64,000 nt of DNA from Candidatus Omnitrophota bacterium (lineage in GTDB: Bacteria; Omnitrophota; Omnitrophia; Omnitrophales; JACROU01). The stretch covers positions 78,612 through 142,611 of the forward strand of contig JAJDCD010000010.1 in NCBI GenBank assembly GCA_029261035.1, given 5' to 3'. A program made the translations under genes and the position numbers. Shown here piece after piece: positions 1 to 15,000 of the stretch (positions are counted from its first letter, which is position 1; the number at the start of each line of letters is the position of its first letter). The notes under the pieces are model-generated. The model saw nothing but the letters and a program-made list of their open reading frames with translations. It was not told the origin of the DNA and did not search any database.

Positions 1-3000
1 GCCAATTCTATTACTTCAGAAACTTTTCTAGCCTGTGTTGTTCCTCGTTCTGAAGCAGCAACCATTTCTTCATCTCTTTCAGAAGCAAAACGAATCTTGC
101 CATCGACATCAGCAGCAACTTCTGTTCCTACTAAAATTAATGTTTCATCGGAAGTCCAAATTACTTTACTGCGAAGAGACACTTCTAATAAATCCCCTAA
201 AAGACCCCTGTCTTTTAAATAGTCGACATCATTGATCACCAATGAATTTTGCTGAAGAAGTAAATCCTTCAACTCCATCGCTTCTCGATGCGTTAATTCC
301 GCTTCAGGCATACGAAGATATTGTAGTGTTTCTATTTCTGAAGGTTTAAAATGACTTTTTAATCTGTAGAGCGCATCCTGCAATCTCTGATTTTCGTATT
401 GAACAACTCGTCCTTCTCGAGTTAAAACAGTTTCGACATCAAAGGTCGTGGTCTTTGGTTTTCCATAAATATCCGTGTCGTTTGCATAATAAGTGTGTAT
501 TCGCCCTTCGCTGATATAGTCGGTATAAGAGCCCTTTGCATTACGATATCGCTTACGGTCACTTCGTAAATCAACAGGCTTGTTTTCAATATCATCCAAT
601 TCTGTTTTAATTTGTTGCTGAACTCTATCTGGAAGTTCATTGAATTCCGTACTGTTTACAATTTGCTTCAGCTGACGAACTACTTTACTGACGGCCCCTC
701 TAAGCTCATCAATACCACTCTGAACTCCTGGCAATCGAGTATCTGTGTTTAATTGATGCTTGTTGTCATAATCTTTTTGGATGTTACCCAAAATTTCTAA
801 CGCACGTTCCATATTCTGTTCCGTTGCTACATCGTTCTCTGCTCTTGCTTTTTCAAGAGTCGTTCTAAGGGTACTGCGGATATCTTCAAAGAAGGTTTTA
901 AATTTATCATCAATATCATCCACAAAGGTTCTAAGGGTGGCTTCTTTCGATTTAAAGAGCTCATTGTCTTTTAAGGTTCGAATGAGATCTGCTTTTTCAA
1001 TGTCTGCTCTCGAATTTGGATCCAAATAAACAATATTGAGTTCATGAAAAACTGGGGAGGTCCCTTGGAAATCAAAAGTAAACATGGCATCTCTCTCGGG
1101 TAATGGAAGACCTTGTTTCTTCGCTTCCTCAATAGCTCGTTTCTGAGCTACATCTTTCTGCAATTCCTCCATCACTTTTTCCATGGTAATCAGACCGTCA
1201 GAAAACATACGTGCATAAATTGGATTTCGAGTATAAACAAAGTTGCTGCCCGCTTTAATTTTACCGTCTTTCAACCAGCCTTTAAAATTAACACGGACAC
1301 CTCGGTCACGACGCAATAATTGAACCGCTTCGTAATTACGAGTGTGTGCATCAAATAAAGCAAAGGTCGACATATTTCCGCTGAATTTTACGTCTACACC
1401 ACGAGTCGCTCCCAAGTTGAAGAAGAAAGCGACACGATCATTCTCTGTGACTTCTTGTTCTTCAGAAATATCTGCAAGCAAGTTCTTCACATTCAACGCA
1501 TTGTCTTCATCGGTTGCCGGTTGAAATTTAATTGATTTTTCTTCAACCAAGATTTCATTGGTAGCAACATTACGAACCACATTCCCAAACTCATCTTTTT
1601 TAACAGAAATTAAACGCCAAGTCGTTTCTTGATCTTTTAGGATAATAAAGTCCATACGCGCGTCTTCATCTTCTGTTTTAAGAAGTTTATCGATAAGTCC
1701 GCGAACTCTTTCAGCTTCGGAACCCACATCCCCTACAATCTGACGTTCATCCACGTTGGACATAGCATCTAAAATAACAAGGTGCCTATTACTTCCTTCA
1801 GTCATCTTAGAATTAATAGCATTCAATACTTGAGGAATATCATTCGCCGTTGTCAAACGATGTTGCTGAACATTAATATAAGCATCATCCCCTACAACCG
1901 TTTCCTGAACATCAATTCCGTAAGTAGAGTAAAGAGCCTTGGTCAAATAACTTAAAGTTCCACTAAAACCACTGACGTCCGAACCTCCATCGAGCCAAAG
2001 ATTAATCGTTGCGGTACGAGAAGAACGAACCGTCTCGCTGGATACTTTCACTTTCTTCAGTTGATCATTAATTCCATCTTCATCCCGTAACATTTCTTCA
2101 ATTCGGGTTAATCCTGCCTGAGCACCCATATAACGCAAGAACACCAATTGCGTATGCGCCGCTAAGTAAGGATCGCTTTGTTGCAAACGAGGAGCTATTG
2201 CATAATTGGCGAATACTTTAATTTCTGGAATTTCAACTTCAAAGAAATCAATCAAACTTAAAAATTCAGGATTTAAGAATGTTTGATATTCCGGATCTCC
2301 TTGAATTTGACTCAATACATAAGGATTCACTTGATCTAAGGAAGCTTCTCCACTTGCAATCTGAGCTCTCTGCTGCGGCGTTAAGTTAAGAGCCAAACGT
2401 CTTAAACTCTCCTTACCCATCTCACCCAAGCCTTTAAGAACAGCATCTGCTTTTTGAGCTTTTTTCTTTTCTGCGTCCGTTGCATCTTCGGCCAAGTCTC
2501 TAACTCGAATATCGAAATAACGACCCACATCTCGACCTTCAAATTGTTTTAATGCCATAGCACGACCTACCAAAGAAGCTCTTATCTGCTGGATATGCTC
2601 TGGTAAATCATCCACCTTAGAATCTTCCTCGGTTAGCATCTTAAGATCCACTTTCAAGCCTTGTTCTTTTGCGATATCTTGAATCTTACGCACAAGATCT
2701 CGGTCACCCATTTCATCCTTAGATTCATCACGAAGTTTATCTAAATCAAATCGAGCTCCAACAATCACTCCCTGACGATTTTGTTTTACATAATCTTCCC
2801 AAGTCATATCTTTTAATTTTCGATCCTGAACTTCTTCGTTAAAATCCCAAACCTGAAGGGTTAACAATCTTCTTTCTGCTTGCAACCGTTCTATTCCGCT
2901 TAAATCACGGATCTTCTTTTTCGTTTTAACAAAAGTATCTTTTCCCTCATCAGAAAGAGTCTTTGAAAAAACTTCTACTTCTAACTCTCCAATCGCAAGA

Positions 3001-6000
3001 TCAATCAAGCCTGATCTCATTTGATGATCCACACGAAGAGCTTCATCTCCAGAACCTCCAGAAGACTGCACCCCTGTTTCAAACAAAGAGGTATCCGATT
3101 CGTCTAAAACTATACGGTTATTTTTATAAATAATGTCCCTAAGTTTCTGGATATTAGCTCTCTGAGATTCTTCTTTTTCTTTTCTATCTACAAAGTCTTT
3201 CTCAGTTTCTCCAGAATTTCTTTTAATAGCCCCTTCTCTCAAGCCCAAGAAGTCGGCCGCTTTACCTTCAGCTAAGATCACATGAGCATTTCTTAGTTTG
3301 CTTAGAATCTCCTCTGCCTTTTTTGGATCTGCTTGACGGACTTCATTTAAAACGTCTTCTGTGAAAATTTCTTGGCGAATACCTAAGGCAGAGTACATTC
3401 TTTGTAAATCTGGGTCATCTCGAGTTGCTGTAAATAACACAGGGTTAGGCAACACAAAGATAAACTTGTAATCTTCCGTACGCCCTAAAATATTTAAGAT
3501 TTCAGCATTCCCTCTAATCCGCGCATGCATCACAGACGCCATATTAAAAATTGTGGTTGTTTTACCAGCACCCGCAGGAGCTCGGTAAAATGTTTTATCT
3601 CGGAATACCATGTTGGCAACCGCTACAGGGTGATTCACTCCCAAACGATAAGTTGGATAAATTTTTCCAGGAACAAAGAAAGGACTATTTTGTGTAAACT
3701 CATCCATAACTTGATTATAGAAATCAGCGAGTTTCTGTGATTCTTCTTTTTGCTTCCCTGTCAGACCTTCTTTCGCTTTAGCAAAAGCTCGAAGCCCATT
3801 CCATCCTTCAGGAGCTTGTTCCCAGTAAAGATCAAAAAGAAGCTGATCGGCTCCTTGTTCTTGAATCTTGGTACCCACCACCGTGTTACGGAGTTCAAAT
3901 TTCTGGAAAGAAAGAATATTGGCATCGTAAACTCGTTCCATCTGCTTTTGCGCATCCAATACTCGTTTTGCCAAAGCACTGATTTTTAAAATACTGTCTT
4001 CAATTTGAATCATTGCTTTTCGATATTCTAAATTCATAATCTTGGCGTCTGAGAATCGTGCTTGAGCTTTTTGTACCATATCTCGAATATTTTGAAGCAC
4101 TTTCAAAGAAGCTTCAGCATCTTTTAAAATTTGTTCATGCTCTTTATAATTCCTGAGAGCCTGCCCTAATTTTCTCTCACCCTGGTTTCTAGATGCAATC
4201 GCCTGATCCCCGTCTTGTGTTTCGGAAAGTTCAATCAACTGAATACCTTCCTCCGTTAATTGATCGAATTGCTGTGCTTGTTTTGCAGCTTGGTCTCTAA
4301 ACCCAAGAACATTGTCTTCCTGAGATCCTTCAAACTTCTTTTGGATTTCAGATAATGTACGAAGTGCATTTTCAATTTTAACTTTATCTGGGAAATCTGT
4401 CTGCAAAGACCATTGCAGTTTTCTTAACTGTTTACGAGAAAAGTTTAATTGCTGCAGATTTAACTTCAACTCCCGTTGCAATCTTTGGATTTGTTCTTGT
4501 TGTGCCGCGGTAGGTTTTTCTATTGCTTGAAGTTCAACAACCACTTCAAACAAGGTTTTTCTTTGCTTTTTCAACAACTCAATAGCAAGCCTTGCTTTAC
4601 TTACAGATTTAAGTTCACTCGCAGGAGGTGCTGTTTCAAAGCGAATCGTTAATTCTTTTTCTCTACGATTTGTTTCCGCAATTTTAGATTCTAATACAGC
4701 CTCCCGAGCCATAAGTGCTTTAACTTGTTCTTGATTTTCAGAATCTTGCTGCTGATTCAATTTTATTCGAACCTGCTTTAATTCTGTTCTTAAATCATTC
4801 AATTGCGTCTGAACTTGAACACGTTCTTTTTGAACGCCTTTTCTAGATTTCATAGCCGCTGTAGCATCCACTTGTTGCGTGTTCCAAGTATCTTGATTTA
4901 GGAGTCGTCCATCTCTATCTCTCCACTCTATAACCAACAAAGAATCCCGACTTTCACCGATACGGCTTACCTGTATACGCGAACGGTTAAGCCCTGCTTC
5001 CACATCCATCACAACAGGAAACGCTGCTGTTTTAGTGACAGAAAGCAATTGATTTTGACTGTTATAACCCTCAAGCGTGGTTTGATTGAGAAGCAAGAAT
5101 CGATTCATTAATTCGCCCAATCGATTTTGAGCAATGATGTGCGCTTGATTATCTCTACGCTCTCCTAAAGTACTTAAAGTCGTAGTCGTTGTTTCATCCG
5201 CATCCATAACACTATCAATCTGCAATTGATCTAGATCATTGAGCTCTGTAATTAAATTATTGTAAGCATCACGAACTTCAAATTGACCTTCTCGAGCAAC
5301 AATTTCAAGAAGAGCCTTACCTTGACCTTCTTGATCTTTAGCCATTGATTCTGCAGAACCTTGCTTGAAGACCTTGATATTGGCTACTTCCATTTTAAGA
5401 TCTCTCATTCTAAAAGCAACTTCTGTTTCTAGCCCTTGAGAAGTCAATAAACGAGCAACATAATTATCTCCATCCAAACGTGTTGTCAAACCAACGACAT
5501 CTCCACCGAATTGAAGCATAGAGTCATCCCAACTACCCAACGTCGTTTTTTCTGCCCCACGGCTCAATTTTAATTTAAATGGATGATCGGCTCCTTTTAT
5601 CAAAATTTCGTCTTGAGTAAATTGCTCCAATAAATCCATGCTATTGGTATTAAATAGAACTGGAGATCCAGAAGCTTCTATCGTCATTACAGTAGGTTGA
5701 TTCGTTGCATTAAACGAACGTCCTTCTTGAGCTCGAACAGAGCGTCCTTGAGTGCGTGCAATAAATCGAAGGAATTGAGAAAAATCCATATTAGACTTAC
5801 CACTAATTGAAGCAAGCGTATCCCCATCGAGTTTAAGCATAGCATCCGCCAACTCCACCCTCTCTTCTTGATCCATTTCTTGAGCATCCAATCGGGCAAA
5901 GAAAGCCTCAACTTGTTTTTGAGAATCCACATTTGCACCCCGAATCATTCGAAGTTTGGCTTGAATTAAAGCTGCTTCCGTTTCAGTAACCTCTTGCTCT

Positions 6001-9000
6001 GGAGTCATAACTTTTAACTCTCTGAGCTCTGTCTCTTTGATCGCTTGATCTTTCTTGGCATTTTGTCTTAGGATTGCCAAATGAATAGTGCTTTGGATAT
6101 CATCAAATGCACTCTGCAAGAAGAAGTCACTTTCTTTTAAAAAGATAACGTCCGTGTTATAAGAACTAAGCTGTGCATCGTTATAGCCTCGATCTGGAAT
6201 AATAAAAAGAGATAGCGGAGATTGCATATCTTCACGCACATCCACATGAATACGATTTAAAATCTTTTCGATGGCATCATAAGAAACAATCGAATTCTCA
6301 CTATGATAGTGAATTATCACACGCGTAGGCTCCAATGTAACTACAGATCCAATTTGAAGAGAAAGATTAGCTAGTGCAATCTCTTCTATATTTCCTCTCA
6401 TAATATCCTCTAAGAGTTGAAGCGCTGCTTCATCCGCACCTGCTTTAAAGAGTTCCGTAATCAGATCCAAAACTACAAAACTTCCAGCATCATTCCGTGT
6501 TGTTGAAATTCGAGACGCCATTTCTTTGATAAGACCTTCACTTACCTCTTCACCACGACCCACCAAAAATTCTCCTGCCAAAGCTTCATTAACCACGGTT
6601 AACACTTCACCGAAAATTCGGTCTATTCTTGCTTGATACCCTTCGCTTTCTGTAAGAAAGTTTTTGTAGAATTCTACATCCGTTAAAGATTTTAAGAGTT
6701 GCAAACTCGTATTTTGAATCGTTTGAGACAAATTAAAGTAAGGACTTTCCTTAAAACGTTCTTTTAATAAAGCTCCTCCATTTTCCAAGAAAGCAGCCTT
6801 TGATTTTAACAAAGACAACTGACCTTCTATAGAAAGCTGTCTTGTCGCAGAGATTGGCAGCACAGGAAAAAATTGATTATTAAACTGAGGTCCCACGGCA
6901 CCCGCATTAAAAGCTGCAAAAAGAAGCGCTGGATTAATCGCCTGGCTTTGATTTACTAATTGTATAAATTGAAGTAAATTTTTAAACGCATCTGGAGAAT
7001 CTGTTTTAGAGCGATTAATCAGCTCCAAACCTTCTGCTAAACTGATTTCTGTTTGGAATACATTTAAATTTGCGTCATGTGTGAGCAAAACAAATTTATC
7101 TCCAATTAATATTAATTCAAAAAGTACTTTTCCATCATTTATAATTTGATTTCGCTGCATATTAAGTGCATTCATAAATGTCGCTACATCCGTTGCACTT
7201 ACAGGCTCTGCATTAGGATGGTTATGAACGCGAAGCTGTACTTTGTCGGATGTTAAGAAATTTAATAAATCTTGTGACACTTGAATCTCTCCTGGCTGTC
7301 CCGTGGAGTAAAGAACAAATTTATCCCCCACAACCATCAACAACACTTCAAAATTCAAACTTTGAATGACCGCGAGTTCTTGCATCGTAAACTGGTCCAC
7401 ATCCAAAACAAAAGCCATTGGTTTCTGAGCGCCTTGAGCATTAAAGATCAGTTGGCTAATCGCAGAGCTAAATCCCACTTCATTCAAAGCCGTATTAAAA
7501 CTGTCTGCCACAATATCCTTCATCATACGCAACTCAGGCTTCGTCAACGTGGTATCTTGGTCCATCGTACTCATAATCGTGTTATAACTTTTCATCAACT
7601 CAAGTGGGTTGCTGGACTTCGATTGATCCAAACTACCAATAATAGCTCCATCGGCAACACGAACAAATTCCATTTTGCTGGAAACAATCTTTTGAGCTGT
7701 ATCTTTAATCACAACACGACGAATTAAATACTTCCCTGCATAAATAGGTGTGATCGAAGTGCTGAATTGAGCTTGTGTTTGATTTGTTTGCGTTACCTGT
7801 TGAGAGATTAAATTATTAACCACAGCTAACTGATCATTTAAAGTGATCTGAGCTATTAATGCTTGGCTTAACTGAGCGGAGGTGGCTCCTAAATCTACCA
7901 GCTGATTTACAATTTGATCCACTGCCGTTAAATCATTTCTAATTTGATCTCGAATCGCATTTAAATCATCATTAATTGAGAAAGTAGCATTGGTATTTAC
8001 CGTTGGTAGAGACTGTATTAATTGATTAATTTGAGCCAAGGTAATTGGATCTTGAGTCAAAATTGTTCCCGCTAAATTTTGACTAATTTGACTATTAATT
8101 AAACTGATTTGATTCACTAGGTTTGCTTTAGTATCTAACGCATTCTGCATTTGAGATGGCGTTGCTCCCAAATCAGATAAAGATGTAATAACACCGTTAA
8201 CCTGATTGAGCATGGATTGCAAGGCATCTCTATAAGTACTCAAAACACTCGTGCTCATCGTTGCTATATCTGGTAAATTAGAAACTTGAGGCACTTGATT
8301 CTGAAGAGCTACGATCTGCTGTTGAAGAGCCTGATCTTGAAGAGCCTCTTGAACTTTATCAGTAGCAATTTGATTTACTGCATTCATCAAACTCGTTAAT
8401 TGCGTCTGTACATCCAATGCCGGTTGAAGCAATGTGCCTTGTGCCCCTAAATCAGAAAGATCATCAATAATTTGAGCTACTTGATCCAATAATTGTTGAA
8501 TTTCGTCTCTCTTCTGATTAATTTCAGATTGAGATGACTGCGTTGTTACAGTAACCGATGGTAACGCATTGGTATCCGGAAGCTGATTCAGTAAGCTTTG
8601 TATTTGAATTAGGTTAGCCACAGCATTGGCTTGATTTTGAATCAATTGATTTACTTGCTGAATCAAATTCTCTACCGCCCCTTTGGATTGAAGCGCATTT
8701 GCTAACTGATCTTGAGTTGCCCCAAGCCCAATTAAGGTTTGAATATGATTATCCATTTGCCCTAACACAGCTCTTAAATCATCTCTTTCTTGCTGTAGAT
8801 CCTGCAAAGAACTATTTTGGTTTACCGTCAACGCAGGCACTGCTGGCAAGTTTGCTTGTTCTTGAGCAATACGGTCTTGAAGAGAGATGGCTTGTGTTTC
8901 GAGAACAAACACACCATTTTGAATTTTTAACTCAAAGTTCTCAACATTATTTCCTTGGCTCAAAACGTCCTGAAGCACATCCACTAATGAATCAAGCACT

Positions 9001-12000
9001 AAAGAACTTGTTAAAGCACCATTGCGGACCATTGCAATTTGAGTTTGAAACTGATTAATAAATGTTTGAAGCGCAGCTGTCTTCAAGTAAGGCTTTTCTC
9101 CAAAGGTTTCATTAATCAATATACGGAGCACTTCAGCCAAAACACTCACTTGTCCATCAATCGTAATTTGAGCTAAGAACGCATTCGAAAGCACCCCAGT
9201 CGTATTATTGTCATTTAATACCAATCGATCCGTACGCGCAATTTCGTTTAACAATGCTTCTAATTGAGATGCGTCCAACGTTCTTAGGTAATCTGCTTTA
9301 TCTGTAAGGGTTGCTAGAGCATCAAATTCCTGAAGCTTATCTGCAAGTGTGATTCCTTCTGCAAAGATAAAATGAGTTGCAACACCACTTGGATTATAGA
9401 AATTTAATGTTTCTGGTGTATTCACAGCATAACTACCATCCGCATTCATCATAAAGGTATAAGACTCACCATTAACATTTGTAATACGTGCAATCAAACG
9501 GTTGTTTCGCGTGCTGACCTGAATTAATCCAGGAATCTCAGCAACATCGGATAACGTAAGTTCTGTTCCACCCAAACGAACAACTACATTCCCTTGTTGA
9601 TCTAATTTTTCTAATTCAATCGTAGCTTGATCGTTTCCAAATAACTGGTAGGTTCTTGTATTGCCTACATTTTGAATAGAGTATCCCTGACCTGCTAAAA
9701 TATTTTGCCCAATTAATTCAGAAGGTAATGTTTGGGATAAACGAATTACAGACGCTAAACTTTGAACCCCATCCGATGTTTTAAAAGTCACTTGAACTTC
9801 TCGACCAGAGAGAACCGTAATGTGATCAATCACACCGGTCACACTTTGAACTCCCTGCTTCCCTAACACTTCTAATAAAGCGCTTTTCAATTCTGGAGTT
9901 GCTTTACTTAAAATATCCATATTGCCACGAGAGCTATTAGATAAGGAGTTAAAGAAAATAGACCTTTCTTTCCGACCTTCAAAACCCCTCTTGGTGCTCA
10001 TGCTATCCAAAGCTTCTTCAATCAAGTTGATTCCTTCACCCACTTGAGATTGCCCTGCAAGAACTAAAAATTCAGAAAAGTCACTTCGTAGAAAACCAGC
10101 ATCTTCCAACTCCGTTATAAAATCTCCCAACGATACATTGCTGGCTAAAGACTCAATAACTGATCTAATATTTGAAGTACTTCCTAATATAGATGTAGGA
10201 ATATTATCCGTCACATAAGAAAGCTCTGGAAAATCAATTCGAACTTGCTGCAACAAAGCCAAGTTCGTCACTAATGTTTGAGCGGTAAAACCAGGTTGCA
10301 CGAGATCACTAGGGTTCACAGAAAGCAAAATATCTCTGGTTACATCCCCTGCATTGGTGTTTTGAATGGCTGTTTCTAACGTCATGAGATCTGCCACAAG
10401 ATCTAAGTAATCATCCTCTGAAACTAGAGCGTTCACCACATTACGATCCAGTTGACCTACTTCCAAACGGTCCAAAATAGCTCGAGCCATTGTTGTGTAT
10501 TGGCTTAATCCTTCAGCATTAATATCATAACCCAAAATTTCCAACAGCCCTTCTGGACCCGCAATATTCGCTCTATATTTTTCAACAAAACGGGTTTGAG
10601 TTAATTCATTACGCGTTTTAAGACTGTCGTCCAACACAACCCCTGAAGACTCCACCTGAATGCCTGTCAGTAAAAGAACCACATTCTGCATTGTTTGATC
10701 TAAAGAACTTAAAATATCTTGAACAGCAACATCATCCAAGCTTAGCTGTTTTGTTAATGAAAGATTTCTTAGACCCCGCACAACAGGTTCTATCGTTTGT
10801 AACTGAGTATGAGTTATAAGATCAGAAGCTTCTGCACCCAATTTATCTTTAACTTCATTCAATAAATTACGCTCACGACTTAAAGCCTCTTCCCCATCAA
10901 AAAGTAGATCCACAGAGCGCATCACTTCTACCAGGGTCATATCTGGGAATTGAGCTCTTAATGCTTGAGTCACCGCCTCAAAATCTTTGATTCTAAATTC
11001 TCCAAACGGAACTCCTTCCAATCCTAAAGAATACTGATTAACCGCATTTGCAATTGCCTGAGCACGATCTCTTGCTTCCGCAGAGGTAAAGGTAATTTCA
11101 GAGCTCGCATCGGCAATCAATCGGGTTAGGGCTCCTGGAATAGCTAGCTCTCCTAAACGTTGAATACTCAAGTTCTGAGTATTAATACCCAAAGCATCAA
11201 TCGAAGCTTGAGCCTCCCCTAAACTTTGTATGAAATTCGTACTGGTGTTGGCAAATTTCACTAAAAAGAGTACGTGTTTTAAATTTTCAACAGAACTAGA
11301 ACCAAAATGATTCTGAGCAATCTGCGCAAATTCAGAATAACTTGGAACTTCCGTTCTTCCTTCTTGGTTCATCAGCGCTTTTAATTCATTCGCTGCCGCT
11401 TGTAATTGAGTCACAAAGGTGATTTGAGAACTTTGAGCATTTGCAGCTGTTAGATCTGTTAATTTTTGATCTACAAGCACGCTCATATCATCAAGAAAAC
11501 GCTTAAGACCAACAAATTCCTTCGTATCCACATCTTGAATTTGAAACAAGTCTGACAAGTCTAAAATATTGGCAATGGCAGAATCCGTAAGAGCAACAAG
11601 ATCCATTGCTTGAGGCTTAATCACATCTTGTCTTTCGATGTTAATGAGACTCAACAAACGCTGTAAGTCTGCTTGTTCTAAATCGAGTTCTCCACGAGCT
11701 GCTTGAGCACGAACTTCATTCAAATCCCGATCTTTATTAATAAAAGCAATCTCTTTGAGTTTTTGGACTGTTACACTGCGTCCCGCACTTTCTATTCGAT
11801 CCAATTCCGTCCATTGAAGCAACGCACGAATAACGGTATCAATAACCCCATCTGCCTGATGAATGGACAGTAATGTTAATAATGCTGTTGGCTTGCCTGT
11901 TTCTGTTAATGCTGATTGTATAAAAGATGCAATCGATTGATCTAAAGCTGGGTTTGCCGCTTTACTAAAACGTGTTACTAAGCCAACAACTTGTTTGAGT

Positions 12001-15000
12001 AATGTTGGATTGTTAATTTCCAGAATCAAAGTAGAAGCCAACCCTTGATCTGACAATTGATTGACTGCAGCAATACCGAGTTCTTTTCCTGTTTCATAAG
12101 CAATAACCGCATCTTCAAAAGAACGCATTTGAGCTACGTTTTGCGCATTCAAGAAAACCTGAAGTGCAAAACCATCCGAAATCAAATCATTGATATACTC
12201 AATGGTTGTATTAATACCCACAACACCCGAAGCATCTAATTGAATCAAACTTTCCAGGAGTTGAAGCTCGGCCAAATTATTTACACTTGAAATAACACTA
12301 CCCGAAACCCCTTGGTTAGCAAGTGCATTCATACGAGTTACCGCATCCGTTTGATCAACACCATTCAATTGAGAAATCATACTTTCTAAACGTCTCAAAT
12401 TCTCGATTCGAGAAACAGACGAAAGTAAATCGGAATTCAATCCACGATTAACCAAAGCCTGTCTTAAGGCAACCACTTCAGAAACTTCGGCGAGTGTGTT
12501 TAAATTAGAAACAAATTCTGGTGAAAAACCAAAAATATCTCTAAGCTGATTCACCCCTGAGGTCAGCGTTTGAATGTCTTGCAAATTATCTAATTGCAGA
12601 ATGAGCTGCGTCGCAACTCCCTTTTCTGCTAACTCATTCAAATCAGATGAAGAAGCTGTTAAATCAATTAAGCCTTGAACTTTGTTTACTTCTGCTAAGT
12701 TATTTAAATCAAAGATCAAAGTTGAATTTAAATTCTGAACAACTAAATTATTCATCGATTGAATAAATGCTTGAGTATCATCCGCATTCTGAATTTTTAT
12801 CTGTAAATTAAAGATTTGAGAACGCTGACTCATGTCTGCTAATAATTTAAGAGAAACACCTTTCTCGATTAAATCATTGATATTAAGAACAAGTTCAATC
12901 GCATCTCCAAAGTCTTTTTTCGTTCTTTCAATAACGGAATTAATACGTTGTAAATCATCAACACTATTAACCCCTCTCAAAATCGTTGCTAACACGCCTT
13001 CATTTCCTAAGTCATTAATTAAAGCAATAATCTCCGCTTGTGTAAAACCTGGCGTTTGAGTCAATTGAGTAATTGTTGTTGTAATTTCTGACAATTCAGA
13101 GATCTCACGAACACTCAAAAGAACCGTTGGAGCAATATTTAGATTTTGAATACTATTCAATGCTGCAAGAACATCTGCCAATTGAGTACTGCTAAATATT
13201 TGTTCAATTAAATCTGAAGAGATGCCCACAGCGGTAATCTGATCAATTTGTGCTTTAAGCTGAGGTAACGTAGAAGCGTCATAAGAAACGAGCAGATCCC
13301 CTCGAGCACCTGCAAAAGAAAGGTCATTGATCATATCAATAATATTGGTAACCTGAGATGAGTCTGCTCCATTAATAATGGATTCTATGTGATCAATCTC
13401 AAGCAATGTATCACTCAAGGCAATCGTGTCTACATTAACCCCTTGACCGACTAAACGACTAATCTGATCGACTGTATCGGTCAGTACCGTTCCCGTCAAA
13501 CCGCCAATTAAAGAAGCTAAACTGAGAATGGAATTCGCTCGACTCAGTTGACGAATAACCGCTTCAGAGAGTCCTTGAACACGCAATGCATCAAGCACAG
13601 TGACTTGATTAGCCACATTTGTCAGAGTAGTAGGATCTTTCACATCTGCCAACACCCTAAGGATAGAACCGGTATCTTGAAGCGCATTTAACAAAGTACT
13701 AATTGCTGTCACAGAATCAAGTCCAGGAATTTGAACCTGCGCATTTCCACTTTGCTGAACCATGCGAATCACATTCAGTAACGCCCCAAAGTTTTGTTCT
13801 GCATCCAAGCGTGTAACCAAAGCAGCTAACGCATCATTAACGGATGGAGACAGCTGAAGCTGAGAGGCCAACCCTAACGATTGAGAAACATCAATAATCG
13901 TAAGTAGCTTTTGTATATCCAGTACTTTCTCTGCAGAAGTAAACTGTGTCGTCACTACTGCCTCTAAACCATTTAATTGCGTCTGATCCAGAGATGGAAA
14001 ACCCATACCTAAAGCTTGCGCCACTTCAATTAACGATCGGACATACTCTAAATCTTGAGTATCTACGGCTCGAATAAATTCGGTGTTAAATTTAACATCA
14101 GAACCTTGAGGAATAAAAGCAATATCCAAATTAGTCTGACGAGCAATCTTAACCAAATCAAATGCCTTGAAGAAATCTTCTTGATTGATTGCTTCAAACA
14201 GTTGGTCTGTTAATTCTAGTTGGGCTTGCGCAGGAAGAGCCGGTAAATTCATTCCTGAAATATTAGCAATCTGAATCAAACGTTCTAGAGTCTTAAAGTT
14301 TCCCTGTTGAGCTGCCTGAATCACATCGCTCTTGAAACGGATTTGCGTATTATTCGTTGGTTCAAAATTAGACAATGGCGGCAAAGTAATCCCTGCAAAA
14401 CGAGCTTGAAGCATAATAAGAGAAGCTTGAGTAAAGTCAGATTGCTTCAACGCATCTCTTACTTGTTGAGTTACAGGAGCCTGAGCTGGATCTGTAAAAT
14501 TGACAAAATCATTATTTACATTTTGAAGCACTTGAATAAAGGCAGTTTGATAATTAGCATCCCCTACTTCAATGCCGGCATTAGACAATATATATAGCGT
14601 CGTTGCATGCATCAACTGTTCTAGTTGTCCTTGAAGGTTATTCAGAGATCCGGAATCGGCAACAAAAAATCGATCTTTCTCAAAATTAAGGGTTGGCAGC
14701 TCATTCCCATAACCATTAAAAGAAATGTTCAAGGCTTGTAACTGATTGAAAAACTGACTCAAACTATCTTGAGTAATACCAGAAGCAACATCTCTTTGAT
14801 TAATAATATCGAGCACACTGGCTAACTCAGGGCTTACTGCTGTTAAATCAATGCCGGATAAATCACTCTGATTACTAATCAAGGTATCCACGTCGTCTTG
14901 ATTCAACGCAAAAACCAAATTAGTAAAATTAGGAACTTCAGCTCCAGAAAGAATGTTGCTTGCTAATGTATTTGTAGCATCTTTAAAGTTACGCACCACT

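Noticed and set aside
7281-7727. Forward-strand ORF of 148 codons
   Set aside because: It lies wholly antisense to the giant gene, has Arg/His/Asn-rich unlikely composition, and no ribosome site or family motif.
8699-9058. Forward-strand ORF of 119 codons
   Set aside because: It mirrors the coiled-coil repeats of the giant gene on the other strand; no independent support.
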